A DNA stretch of 64,000 bases from DASQYE01 sp036389315 (GTDB lineage Bacteria; Acidobacteriota; Blastocatellia; Pyrinomonadales; Pyrinomonadaceae). A program made the translations under genes and the position numbers. The notes under the pieces are model-generated. The model saw only the letters and a list, made by a program, of their open reading frames with translations. It was not told where the DNA came from and searched no databases. The stretch spans positions 1-64,000 of the forward strand of contig DASVQF010000037.1 of assembly GCA_036389315.1 (NCBI GenBank), written 5' to 3'. The stretch's first letter is position 1. Each line of letters starts with the position of its first letter. Of this stretch, positions 56,903-64,000 are shown in pieces.

Positions 56903-59239
56903 ATGCGCGAAGCCGTGATCTCATGTGTGATGAGTCTGGGCGTCGAAGGCGGCAACGCCTGGCGCGCTGTGGCGGTCGCTTGTCTGGCCCTCTCGGGATT
57001 TCTCCTCGTGCGGTACTGGCAGAGCCTTGAAGAGTACTCGCAAGGCGCGCGCCTCATGCTCGTCTCGCTGCGCGCCGTCGTCTTTCTCTTATTGACGGGC
57101 GCGCTCGCCGGAGTGCATCTCGATTACGAGGGCGTAGTCAAGGGGCGCGTGCTGGTCTATGACGCGCAGGAGGCGGCCCCGCTCCCGCCTGCTGAGGCCG
57201 GCGGCGCACAGCCTTCGGAGGCAGCCGCGAGCGCAGAGATAGAGCGCGTGACGGCGGCGCTCCGCAGCCGTGGCTTCGAGCCCGTGACGGAGACGCCTGC
57301 CAGCAGAGCTTTCATGGTCGAGCATGACGAGAGCTTCGCGGCCGCAGTCATTTGGACGGACGCTGCGATGAGTGCCACAGAGGCCCGGCGCGAAGTCGAG
57401 CGGGCGAGCGCGCGCGTAGGCGGCGCACCCGTCTATGTCTTGACGAGCGCGCAGGAGAACATTGGGCCCAGCGTTGCCCTTGAAGACGTGCAGGTGGCGG
57501 GGCGGCCGGTGCGGGGTGTGCCCTTGATGTTGCGCTGCATGGTGCACGGCCGCCGGATGAGCGGGCACGAATCGCTCGTGACCATCTCGGACTCGGCCAA
57601 AGTGCAGGCTTCGGCGCGCGTCCGGTGGCGCAGTGATGACGAGCGTCAGGCTGTCGTCATCGAAGTCGTGCCGAAGACTGCCGGGTGGGCCCAGTACTTT
57701 GCGCGCATCGAAGCGGCGGGCGGCGAGGGGGCGTCCGTGCTCTCACGCTCCCTTAGCTTCTACGTCGAAGAGCGTCGCATGCGCGTCCTCTTCTTCGAGG
57801 GCGAACCGACCTGGGAAGCAAAGTTCATACGCCGCGCCCTGGAACAGACCGGCCTCTTCGAGCTTGACTACTTCGCGCAGGTCAGCCGCGCAGCCGTGGC
57901 CGGTTCGACGACTGCGGAGACGGCAGCACGACCGGCAGAGGAGGCGGGCGGCGTCGCAGCAGCAGAGACGAGCGAGGGCAAAAGGAGCGCGAGCGCGCAA
58001 GCGTCGCCAGAAGCGAGGCTGCATGCGGCGCTCGCCAGCGCGGCGGCGCTCGGCACTTACGACGCGATCATCGTCGGAGCGACTCCGAACGCTTTGCTGT
58101 CGGCGGCGGAGGCAGAGCGCCTGACCAACTGGGTGGCGCGTCGCGGAGGCGGTCTCATAATCCTCGGCGGCAATAGCTTCGCCGGATCAATCGCCGCGCC
58201 GAACGGAAAGCTCTACACGCTCCTGCCGTCGGACGTTGACCCGCGCTCTCTCTCATCCGAGACGCAGCAGGTCGCGCGCGGCGTGCCGCTCGAAGCCGAA
58301 AGACCTGGGAGCCTACGCGCCCTTGTGCCGACGGAGGCCGGGGCGGTGGGCCCACTGCGCGGTTACATGAGCGCCGAAGAGGGTGCTCGGGCCGAAGCTC
58401 TCTCGGGGCAGGGTTTCAGTTTGCGCGCGGCGCGTCCGGGTGCGGTCGTGCTGGCGCGGGTGGGCCCACCGGACTCGTCAGGTACGAGCAGCGCGGGTGA
58501 TCCTCTGATTACAGCTATGCGCTACGGCGCGGGGCGCGTGATGCTCTTCGCTCCTGCGGATTCGTGGCGCATCAGGACGAACGCCAGCGGGGCGCAGGAC
58601 GATACTGCCGGGCCCTTCGGCGCGCTGTGGCAGGGCTTAACGCTCTGGGCCACGGAAGGAGCGCGCCCGCAAGTGGAGATCGTCCTGGACAAAGAGTCGC
58701 CAGCGTTGGGCCAGGAGGTGACGGCCGAGATACGCTTGCGCGACAGGTCATATGCTCCATTGAAGCTCGAAAGAGTAAAGGCCGGTTTACAGCCGCTAGA
58801 GACAGGCGAGGCGGGCGAGGTGGTGACAGTCGCCGGCAGCGTGCAGGAGATTCTATTCACGCCAGACCAGAGCGACCAGAGCGTCTGGCGCGCACGCTTC
58901 CGCACGCCTGCGCTCGGGCAGTTCTCACTGGAAGCGGACTACCTTTCGGGGCGAGAGACGGGGAGCACGGAAAAGCGTTTTGCCGTCGTCGCTCCGGGTC
59001 GAAGCGAGGCGGGCGCGAGCGGCGACGCCTTGAGGCGCACTGCACGCGAGCGCAAAGGCGACCTCTTCACAGCAGATCAGATGAATGCACTGCTTGAACG
59101 CCTCTCGGCCCCTTCGACGCAGGCCCCCGAACGGGTCGTCCGCGCCTTCGAGCTGCGAACATGGTGGCCGCTCGCCCTCATCCTCCCCCTGCTGCTCTCG
59201 GCCGAATGGCTCCTACAAAGGATGAGGGATGAGGGATGA
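56903..59239 (+). CDS. Membrane-anchored amidotransferase-fold protein of the BatA cluster
   Basis: A 778-residue protein. Two N-terminal membrane segments (AVAVACLALSGFLLVRYW, LRAVVFLLLTGALAGV) and one C-terminal (WWPLALILPLLLSAEWLL) anchor it. Between them is a beta-rich region, then a class I amidotransferase-like domain (about 290-470: MRVLFFEGEPTWEAKFIRRA, YDAIIVGA, VARRGGGLIILGGNSF) split by an Ala/Glu-rich insert. No catalytic Cys is apparent. Such proteins end the MoxR/DUF58/BatA clusters of Planctomycetes and Acidobacteria. The C-terminal residues MRDEG are generated by a heptad hairpin arm. Confidence 0.88.
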   Translation: MREAVISCVMSLGVEGGNAWRAVAVACLALSGFLLVRYWQSLEEYSQGARLMLVSLRAVVFLLLTGALAGVHLDYEGVVKGRVLVYDAQEAAPLPPAEAGGAQPSEAAASAEIERVTAALRSRGFEPVTETPASRAFMVEHDESFAAAVIWTDAAMSATEARREVERASARVGGAPVYVLTSAQENIGPSVALEDVQVAGRPVRGVPLMLRCMVHGRRMSGHESLVTISDSAKVQASARVRWRSDDERQAVVIEVVPKTAGWAQYFARIEAAGGEGASVLSRSLSFYVEERRMRVLFFEGEPTWEAKFIRRALEQTGLFELDYFAQVSRAAVAGSTTAETAARPAEEAGGVAAAETSEGKRSASAQASPEARLHAALASAAALGTYDAIIVGATPNALLSAAEAERLTNWVARRGGGLIILGGNSFAGSIAAPNGKLYTLLPSDVDPRSLSSETQQVARGVPLEAERPGSLRALVPTEAGAVGPLRGYMSAEEGARAEALSGQGFSLRAARPGAVVLARVGPPDSSGTSSAGDPLITAMRYGAGRVMLFAPADSWRIRTNASGAQDDTAGPFGALWQGLTLWATEGARPQVEIVLDKESPALGQEVTAEIRLRDRSYAPLKLERVKAGLQPLETGEAGEVVTVAGSVQEILFTPDQSDQSVWRARFRTPALGQFSLEADYLSGRETGSTEKRFAVVAPGRSEAGASGDALRRTARERKGDLFTADQMNALLERLSAPSTQAPERVVRAFELRTWWPLALILPLLLSAEWLLQRMRDEG

Positions 59240-59300
59240 GGAAAGAACGGCTGAAAGGCCCAACTGTTGGGTGGTTCAACCGAGTCATCCCTCATCCCTC
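59224..59300. repeat. Heptad inverted repeat with GGGATGA units after the cluster
   Basis: GAGGGATGAGGGATGA (59224-59239) pairs exactly with 59285-59300, and a further GGATGAG unit lies outside the left arm. The 45-base interior has its own small hairpin (CCCAACTGTTGGG). It overlaps the stop of the preceding gene. Confidence 0.8.
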
Positions 59301-59353
59301 CGCCCTGCTTTTTCCGGCATCGCGGGGCGTGATTCGCGCGTCTAAGCAGTGTT

Positions 59354-60682
59354 ATGCGTGTTCAAGGTCGGGGACTAAAAATCTGTTCCGCTCTCATTCT
59401 TGTCTGCTCTTTACTGGTCGCATCTTGTAACAAGCGCGCTCGTAATGTGGGCGCTGGGCCAGCGACGGTCGTGCCCACTGTGGAGCGCACCCTGCCGCCG
59501 CTGCCTGTGAGGCCGCTTTCGCCCGAGCTGCTACGGATGCGCGCGCGTGCGATGGAAGAAGTGGCGCGGCTGCGCGAGCTTTCGTGGAAGAACGAGGTCG
59601 GAATGACTGAGCTTTCCGGCTGGGAATACGGGACGCGGGCCAACGAGATGGCCCAGGCGCTCGGCGGAGACGAGCTGCGCGCGCTGGGAAAGCTGGCGGG
59701 CGCGGGCGGAGTCCTGCCCGAAGGGACTGACCTGGTATCACTCGGCGCGGGCTTCCTGGCAGTGTCGGCCAGCGCCACCTATTCGCCGCTGGACAAGCAG
59801 ATACTCCTGGTACACAAGACTAATGACGACTCGCTCGTCGCGCACGAGTTCGTCCATGCCTTGCAGGATCAGCATTTCGATCTGATGAAGCTGCTGGTCA
59901 TCAGACCTTATAGCTTCGACCGCACCGAGGCCGTCTTTGCCCTGATCGAAGGCGACGCGATGAACGTGCAGCGGCGGGCCGAAGAGGGAGACGCTTATGC
60001 TCGTCGTTCCCTTGAAGAGATCACGCGGCAGGAGAGCGAGCGCTTCGCCCGGTATCGTACGCAGGCCGGAAGATTCTTTCCGCCGCTGCTCATTGAAACC
60101 TTCATCTTTCGTTACCGCGACGGCGCGCGCTTCGTAGAGGCTGTGCGTCGCCGGGGCGGCGAGCGCGCCATAGACGAGCTGTTCCAGCGCCCCCCCGCTT
60201 CAACCGAGCAAGTCCTGCACCCGGAGAAATATTTTCAAGGCGAAGCGCCGCGCGACGCGAGCCTGGCAGAAGCAGCGTTCACGGGCGACGGCTGGCGCAT
60301 CACAACCTCCACGCCGATTGGCGAGATAGGCGTACGCGGCTTGCTGATGGCGGGCGTCCCCGAAGGTGAAGCGCAGCGCGCCTCGGCGGGCTGGGGCGGC
60401 GACCGCGCCTACCTCTTCGAGAGGGATGGTCATGCGCCGCTGTTCGTCTGGAAGACCTCCTGGGACACTGCGGCCGACGCGGAAGAGTTCTTTCGCGCCT
60501 ACAACGAGCTACAGCGCAGGGAGGGGCACGCGAAGGTAGATCAAACAACGGGGCCGGAAGCCAAAGCCACCTGGCAAGAGAAGGAGCGCACAACGCTCGT
60601 CCAGCTTACGGGAGATAGCGTCATCATCCTGCGCGGCGCGGACGCGGACGTGAGCGGCGCTCTTGGGCTGGCACGACGCTAA
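59354..60682 (+). CDS. Putative lipoprotein with HExxH metallopeptidase-like motif
   Basis: A 442-residue protein. The signal ends in a lipobox (LLVASC, lipidated Cys25). The helical mature part contains VAHEFVHALQDQHFD (HExxH at about 164-168) and a downstream ALIEGDAMNVQ, whose Glu is placed like a third zinc ligand. The pattern resembles uncharacterised gluzincin-like proteins of Acidobacteria and Deinococci. It probably sits on the periplasmic face of a membrane. The gene stands alone and is convergent with the GGDEF/EAL gene. Confidence 0.82.
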   Translation: MRVQGRGLKICSALILVCSLLVASCNKRARNVGAGPATVVPTVERTLPPLPVRPLSPELLRMRARAMEEVARLRELSWKNEVGMTELSGWEYGTRANEMAQALGGDELRALGKLAGAGGVLPEGTDLVSLGAGFLAVSASATYSPLDKQILLVHKTNDDSLVAHEFVHALQDQHFDLMKLLVIRPYSFDRTEAVFALIEGDAMNVQRRAEEGDAYARRSLEEITRQESERFARYRTQAGRFFPPLLIETFIFRYRDGARFVEAVRRRGGERAIDELFQRPPASTEQVLHPEKYFQGEAPRDASLAEAAFTGDGWRITTSTPIGEIGVRGLLMAGVPEGEAQRASAGWGGDRAYLFERDGHAPLFVWKTSWDTAADAEEFFRAYNELQRREGHAKVDQTTGPEAKATWQEKERTTLVQLTGDSVIILRGADADVSGALGLARR

Positions 60683-60715
60683 AGGGGCGCGGCGCGGGCG
60701 CGCGTTTCAGCTCCT

Positions 60716-63229
60716 CTATGCCACTAGGGAATATTCGAGAGGCTTCATGCCGTCGCAATTCGGCGTCATCAGGTAATCTTCGACATCTATCAGCAGCTTG
60801 CCCGTCGCGTCCACGTCCGTCGGTTTGGAGAAGAAGTAACCCTGCCCGTAATCGCATTCCAGGGTGCGCAGTTGGGCCAACTGCTCCTTGGTCTCGACGC
60901 CCTCGGCGACGACCTTCATGCCGAGGTTGCGTGCGAGCATGACGATGGTGCGGACGATCTCGGTGTTCTCGTTATTGTCGGCCATGCTGCTGACGAAGGA
61001 GCGGTCGATCTTGAGCGTGCTGATCGGGAAGCGGTGCAGGTAGCTCAAGGAGGAATAGCCCGTGCCGAAATCGTCTATGCTCAGCTCGACGCCCAGGTCG
61101 CGGAGTTGCTGTAGCATCTCGATAGCCACGTCAAAATTTTCCATGACCACGCTTTCCGTAATCTCAAGCTTGAGGCTGCGCGGGTCGATCTGCGTCTCTT
61201 CCAGCACGGCCTTGACCTGTCCGATCAGGTCTGGCTGCATGAACTGTTTGCTCGAAAGATTGACGCTGATGGAAAGCGGCGGTTCGGCCGGGATGATCTT
61301 CTGCCACTCGCGCATCTGGTAGCAAGCCTCGCGCAAGACCCAGTGGCCCAGGGGCACGATCAGTCCGGTCTCTTCCGCTATGCGGATGAAATCTGTCGGG
61401 GGCACGAGGCCGCGCTCGGGGTGCTCCCAGCGGACGAGTGCTTCAAAGCCTGCGAGCCGGAAGTTCGAGAGCGAGACAATCGGCTGGTAATGGATGATGA
61501 ACTCCTGGCGGTCTACGGCGCGGCGCAGGTCTGTTTCCAGTTGCAGTTGCGTCAGGGCGCGCGTGTGCATGCCCTTATCGAACAGCTCGTGGCGCGCTTT
61601 GCCCATAGACTTGGCGCGGTACATGGCCGTGTCGGCGTCGCGCAGGAGGTCTTCCGGTTTCTCGAAGCCTGTGGTGCTGAGGGCTATGCCTATGCTCGCG
61701 CTCGTAAAGACTTCGTGGCCGCCGAGGTTGAAGGGTTGGGTCAGCTCTTTCTGTAGGCGCTGAGCGACTTCGACGACCTCTTCTTCGTCCGCGATGTCTT
61801 CCAGCAGAACTGTGAACTCGTCGCCGCCGAGGCGCGCTATGGTGTCGCCCGGACGCAGGCAGGTCTCAAGGCGGCGCGCGATGCCGACGAGCAATTGATC
61901 GCCGACCATGTGGCCCAAACTGTCGTTGATGACCTTGAAGCGGTCGAGGTCTAGGAAGAGGACTGCGAAGAGCATGTCTTCGCGACGGCGGGTGCGCTGC
62001 ACGGCCAGCTTGAGGTGATCGACGAAGAGCGCACGATTGGGCAGGCCCGTCAGGGCATCGTGGAAGGCGTCGTGAAGCAGGCGGTCTTCGGCTCGTTTGC
62101 GGTCTGTGATGTCCTGAATCTGAAAGATGAAGTGCTCGGTCTTGGCCTCTGCGTCGCGTACCAGCGAGACGCTCAAAAGCACCCAGACCTCGTGGCCCAG
62201 CTTGTGAAAGTAACGCTTCTCCATCTGGTTGGTCGGAACCTTGCCTTCGAGCAGTTGGTTGATGTTGGCCATCGCCGGGGCGAGGTCTGTCGGATGCGTG
62301 ATCGCCTGGAAGTGCGTGGCTAAAAGCTCCGCTTCCGTGTAGCCGAGGATTTCGCAGAGCGAGCGATTGACCTGAAGCCAGCGCCCGTTCTTGGCGACCA
62401 GCGCCATGCCTATGGCTGCGTAATCGAAGGCGCTGCGGAAACGCTCGAAGGCGCTGCGAAAGCGGGCCTCGCTCGCCTGAAGCGCCAGCACGTGACGCTG
62501 CGCCTGCTCGGCCTGCTCCTGCGAGGCTTCGACGTTCTTCAGGTATGTGCGGTAGGTAAAGTAAACGACGGCGATGATCGGGGTGGTCACGATGAAGGCG
62601 TAGATGCCGACGCCGCCGAAGACCTTAGCGATGATGGCCGCCGCCGATGCGCCCGTGAAGTAGGTGATAGAAGTCCAGAGGTAGCCCCTGCGCCACATCT
62701 GCCAGACAGATTCATTAGCCTTCAACGCCTGGCGAATGGCCGCCATGCCGGAGTTGGCTATGTACTGGACGAGCCCCATCACGCAGACGGCCATGATGAA
62801 GTCGGCCGAGTAATCTCCGTGCAGCAAGACCGGGATCGAGCCGAACATGAAGCGCAGCGTCCAGACCGTCAGCGCCGTGGAGGCGGCCATCACGGCCGCA
62901 TTGAACATGATGGTCGTCTTGTTCTTGCAGAAGCGGAGCGAGGAAGCAAAGGCGTCGGCCGTAGCCAAAAGCACAGCAGCCTCGCCGCCGTAGAGCAGGA
63001 CTGTGAGGAAGACGAAGGTGTCAGAGACGGTGACCTCGCCCTGGACGCGCGGAATCTTGACGCTCAGGCGCGAGCCGAAGCAGAGCGTCACGCCCGCCAG
63101 CAGCAGGAATCGTACGTCTATGCGATCAAGCGGCAAACGTGTGATGGAAAAGATGCAAGCCGCAGCGCCCGTGACGATCACCAGCCACATGAACGGTTCC
63201 ATCAATTTTTGCTTGCCGCTTAGTTTCAT
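60716..63229 (-). CDS. Membrane-bound GGDEF/EAL protein with PAS domain
   Basis: An 837-residue protein. About eight N-terminal helices (15-235) form a membrane sensor, then a linker coiled coil and a PAS domain (about 265-385: AAIGMALVAKNGRWLQVNRS). The GGDEF domain (about 395-555) has an intact active site (RLGGDEFTVLL) and the inhibitory RxxD site (RPGD five residues before). The EAL domain (about 575-825) keeps GFEALVRWEHP, NLSSKQF, LEITESVV, IDDFGTGYSSL, KIDRSFV and AEGVET. It can therefore both make and degrade cyclic di-GMP by motif. It controls motility or biofilm in the usual way; the signal is unknown. Confidence 0.94.
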   Translation of the reverse strand: MKLSGKQKLMEPFMWLVIVTGAAACIFSITRLPLDRIDVRFLLLAGVTLCFGSRLSVKIPRVQGEVTVSDTFVFLTVLLYGGEAAVLLATADAFASSLRFCKNKTTIMFNAAVMAASTALTVWTLRFMFGSIPVLLHGDYSADFIMAVCVMGLVQYIANSGMAAIRQALKANESVWQMWRRGYLWTSITYFTGASAAAIIAKVFGGVGIYAFIVTTPIIAVVYFTYRTYLKNVEASQEQAEQAQRHVLALQASEARFRSAFERFRSAFDYAAIGMALVAKNGRWLQVNRSLCEILGYTEAELLATHFQAITHPTDLAPAMANINQLLEGKVPTNQMEKRYFHKLGHEVWVLLSVSLVRDAEAKTEHFIFQIQDITDRKRAEDRLLHDAFHDALTGLPNRALFVDHLKLAVQRTRRREDMLFAVLFLDLDRFKVINDSLGHMVGDQLLVGIARRLETCLRPGDTIARLGGDEFTVLLEDIADEEEVVEVAQRLQKELTQPFNLGGHEVFTSASIGIALSTTGFEKPEDLLRDADTAMYRAKSMGKARHELFDKGMHTRALTQLQLETDLRRAVDRQEFIIHYQPIVSLSNFRLAGFEALVRWEHPERGLVPPTDFIRIAEETGLIVPLGHWVLREACYQMREWQKIIPAEPPLSISVNLSSKQFMQPDLIGQVKAVLEETQIDPRSLKLEITESVVMENFDVAIEMLQQLRDLGVELSIDDFGTGYSSLSYLHRFPISTLKIDRSFVSSMADNNENTEIVRTIVMLARNLGMKVVAEGVETKEQLAQLRTLECDYGQGYFFSKPTDVDATGKLLIDVEDYLMTPNCDGMKPLEYSLVA

Positions 63230-63582
63230 GCCGTCGAAGAGGGTGTCGCCTCAGAGCCCGCACCGCACGTATTGCGAACCGCATGCCGCCCTGACGCATG
63301 AAAAGAGGTGCTGAAATTATTGGGCTTAGACGGACGGCTCGATTCTCGTCTCTCAAGATGACAGGTCACACTCGGTCAACCTGACACCAATCAAGCCCTT
63401 CTGACTGACCTTGACCGGCCCCAAGAGAGAGCGGCGCGAAAGGTTCGCCAGTTTTACTAACGCTCGCCTAACGTTGGGATTGACTCGTATAAAGCATTCA
63501 ACTGAATCGGCGCGAGCACGATGAAGGGAATACTATCGGGCGCTGGGGTGGAACGACCTATTGGGTGGACACCATCACGACA
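63230..63582. other. Gene-free region before the PIN gene
   Basis: 353 bases with no supported gene. Base composition becomes visibly richer in A and T toward the right end. No inverted repeat of the heptad type is present. Confidence 0.45.
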
Positions 63583-64000
63583 TTACCGCTTGAAGAACTC
63601 AGACCCTTTAACTATCTTAACATTACAATATCGTTGAATCGCTTTAAAGTCATTCCAATTGTCAGTAATAATTATTGTGTTCCAACGGCGTGCGCTAACG
63701 GCGATAAGCGCATCAAGGGCCATTCGCTGCGTAGCCCCAGGCTTTAATCGTGGAGACTTGCCCTTCGCGCTTCGTCTGCGGCCTTGCGTTAACCAGAAAA
63801 GCACCTTACTTGCCATCAGCCAATCATCAGTACTGGGAACTATCAGTGAATTGTCTTTCGCATAATCCCGATAAGCTAACTCAAGCTCTCTTCGCTGTGA
63901 ATCATCTTGGGCACTAGCCATTAATTCCATGAACACGACTGACGAAAAAAGAAAGTTGTCAGGTAAATCTGACAACTTTCTTGAAATAATCGTGGATGTA
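63583..64000 (-). CDS. PIN-domain (VapC-type) toxin, N-terminus beyond the window
   Basis: The frame runs to the window edge, so the true start lies outside. The TTG at 63975 is not needed, because upstream codons read TSTIISRK, matching the DTS opening of PIN domains. The visible 138 residues include FLFSSVVFMELMA (conserved Glu), RMALDALIAVSARRW (conserved Asp) and IITDNWNDFKAI (conserved Asp), the acidic residues of the PIN nuclease site. VapC toxins cut RNA and are held in check by an antitoxin usually encoded just upstream, here outside the window. A/T-rich codons set it apart from its neighbours, suggesting transfer. Confidence 0.82.
   Translation of the reverse strand, partial: TSTIISRKLSDLPDNFLFSSVVFMELMASAQDDSQRRELELAYRDYAKDNSLIVPSTDDWLMASKVLFWLTQGRRRSAKGKSPRLKPGATQRMALDALIAVSARRWNTIIITDNWNDFKAIQRYCNVKIVKGSEFFKR

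Noticed and set aside
3391..58480. Frequent GGGCCCA/TGGGCCC words across the window
   Set aside because: A rough expectation for this base composition is about twenty occurrences, and many lie in Gly-Pro or Trp-Ala codons. A proper count against a codon-aware model would be needed before calling enrichment.
63466..63478. GCCTAACGTTGGG resembling integron attC core sequences
   Set aside because: The two core boxes are adjacent rather than at the ends of a folded site, the second box fails the consensus at its last base, and no integrase is nearby.
1..64000. CRISPR arrays, tRNA genes, rRNA genes and insertion sequences
   Set aside because: No spaced direct repeats, T-loop-like sequences in a cloverleaf context, rRNA motifs or transposase frames were found on reading both strands.

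Overview
The window is GC-rich bacterial chromosome that looks like Acidobacteriota, most likely class Blastocatellia. This is inferred from protein content, not from rRNA: two secreted proteins with the VWA architecture named after Acidobacteria, an Oar-like TonB receptor with a carboxypeptidase-regulatory N-terminus, a receiver protein with a conserved helical tail, and a MoxR/DUF58/BatA cluster. No rRNA, tRNA, CRISPR array, insertion sequence or integrase was found.

Layout. 1-6180: 3' end of a receiver protein, valS, nadC and a secreted coiled-coil protein. 6208-9215: an XdhC-type chaperone split into two genes with a DUF962/Mpo1-like membrane protein between them, then an MFS exporter. 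9337-14277: a secreted VIT/VWA protein, a YCF48-like propeller, a YdjM-like membrane protein and an unknown helical protein. 14339-23918 (minus strand): a PQQ-type propeller fused to an amidotransferase-like domain, an M16 protease pair (one catalytic, one inactive), an RHH-like protein and the TonB receptor. 24209-25507: a STAS protein and a TPR-thioredoxin protein.

26047-30474 is the most interesting accessory block. An 88-residue peptide has an acidic leader, a Gly-Gly site and a Cys/Tyr/Trp-rich tail. It is followed by an intrinsic terminator, then an ABC exporter without a peptidase domain, and convergently a cytoplasmic subtilase and a GAF protein. This is the architecture of a ribosomally made, post-translationally modified peptide (RiPP), but no modifying enzyme is present.

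30779-36983 holds an S41 protease and a run of small minus-strand metabolic or stress proteins. 37219-41931 resembles the core of an integrated element: divergent operons with an HTH protein, a SWIM-zinc-finger/Rad52-type annealing protein and a coiled-coil peptide on one side, and an XRE repressor, an ImmA/IrrE protease and a CHC2/Toprim primase on the other. A perfect operator-like palindrome overlaps the -10 box facing the Rad52 side, which suggests an ImmR/ImmA-style switch.

43078-44793: a secreted trypsin-fold protease and a GAF-PP2C phosphatase. 45348-59239: a long plus-strand cluster with a DUF4159 protein, a PilT-type ATPase, MoxR, two tandem secreted VWA proteins, DUF58, a BatA-type protein, a DUF4175-like protein and an amidotransferase-fold membrane protein. 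59354-64000: a lipoprotein with HExxH, a GGDEF/EAL protein and an A/T-richer PIN-toxin fragment at the edge.

Many gene ends carry hairpins built from 7-bp tandem units, with GGGATGA as the main type. Their arms run into coding sequence, form the last codons of unrelated proteins, and in places abut start codons that lack a Shine-Dalgarno sequence.
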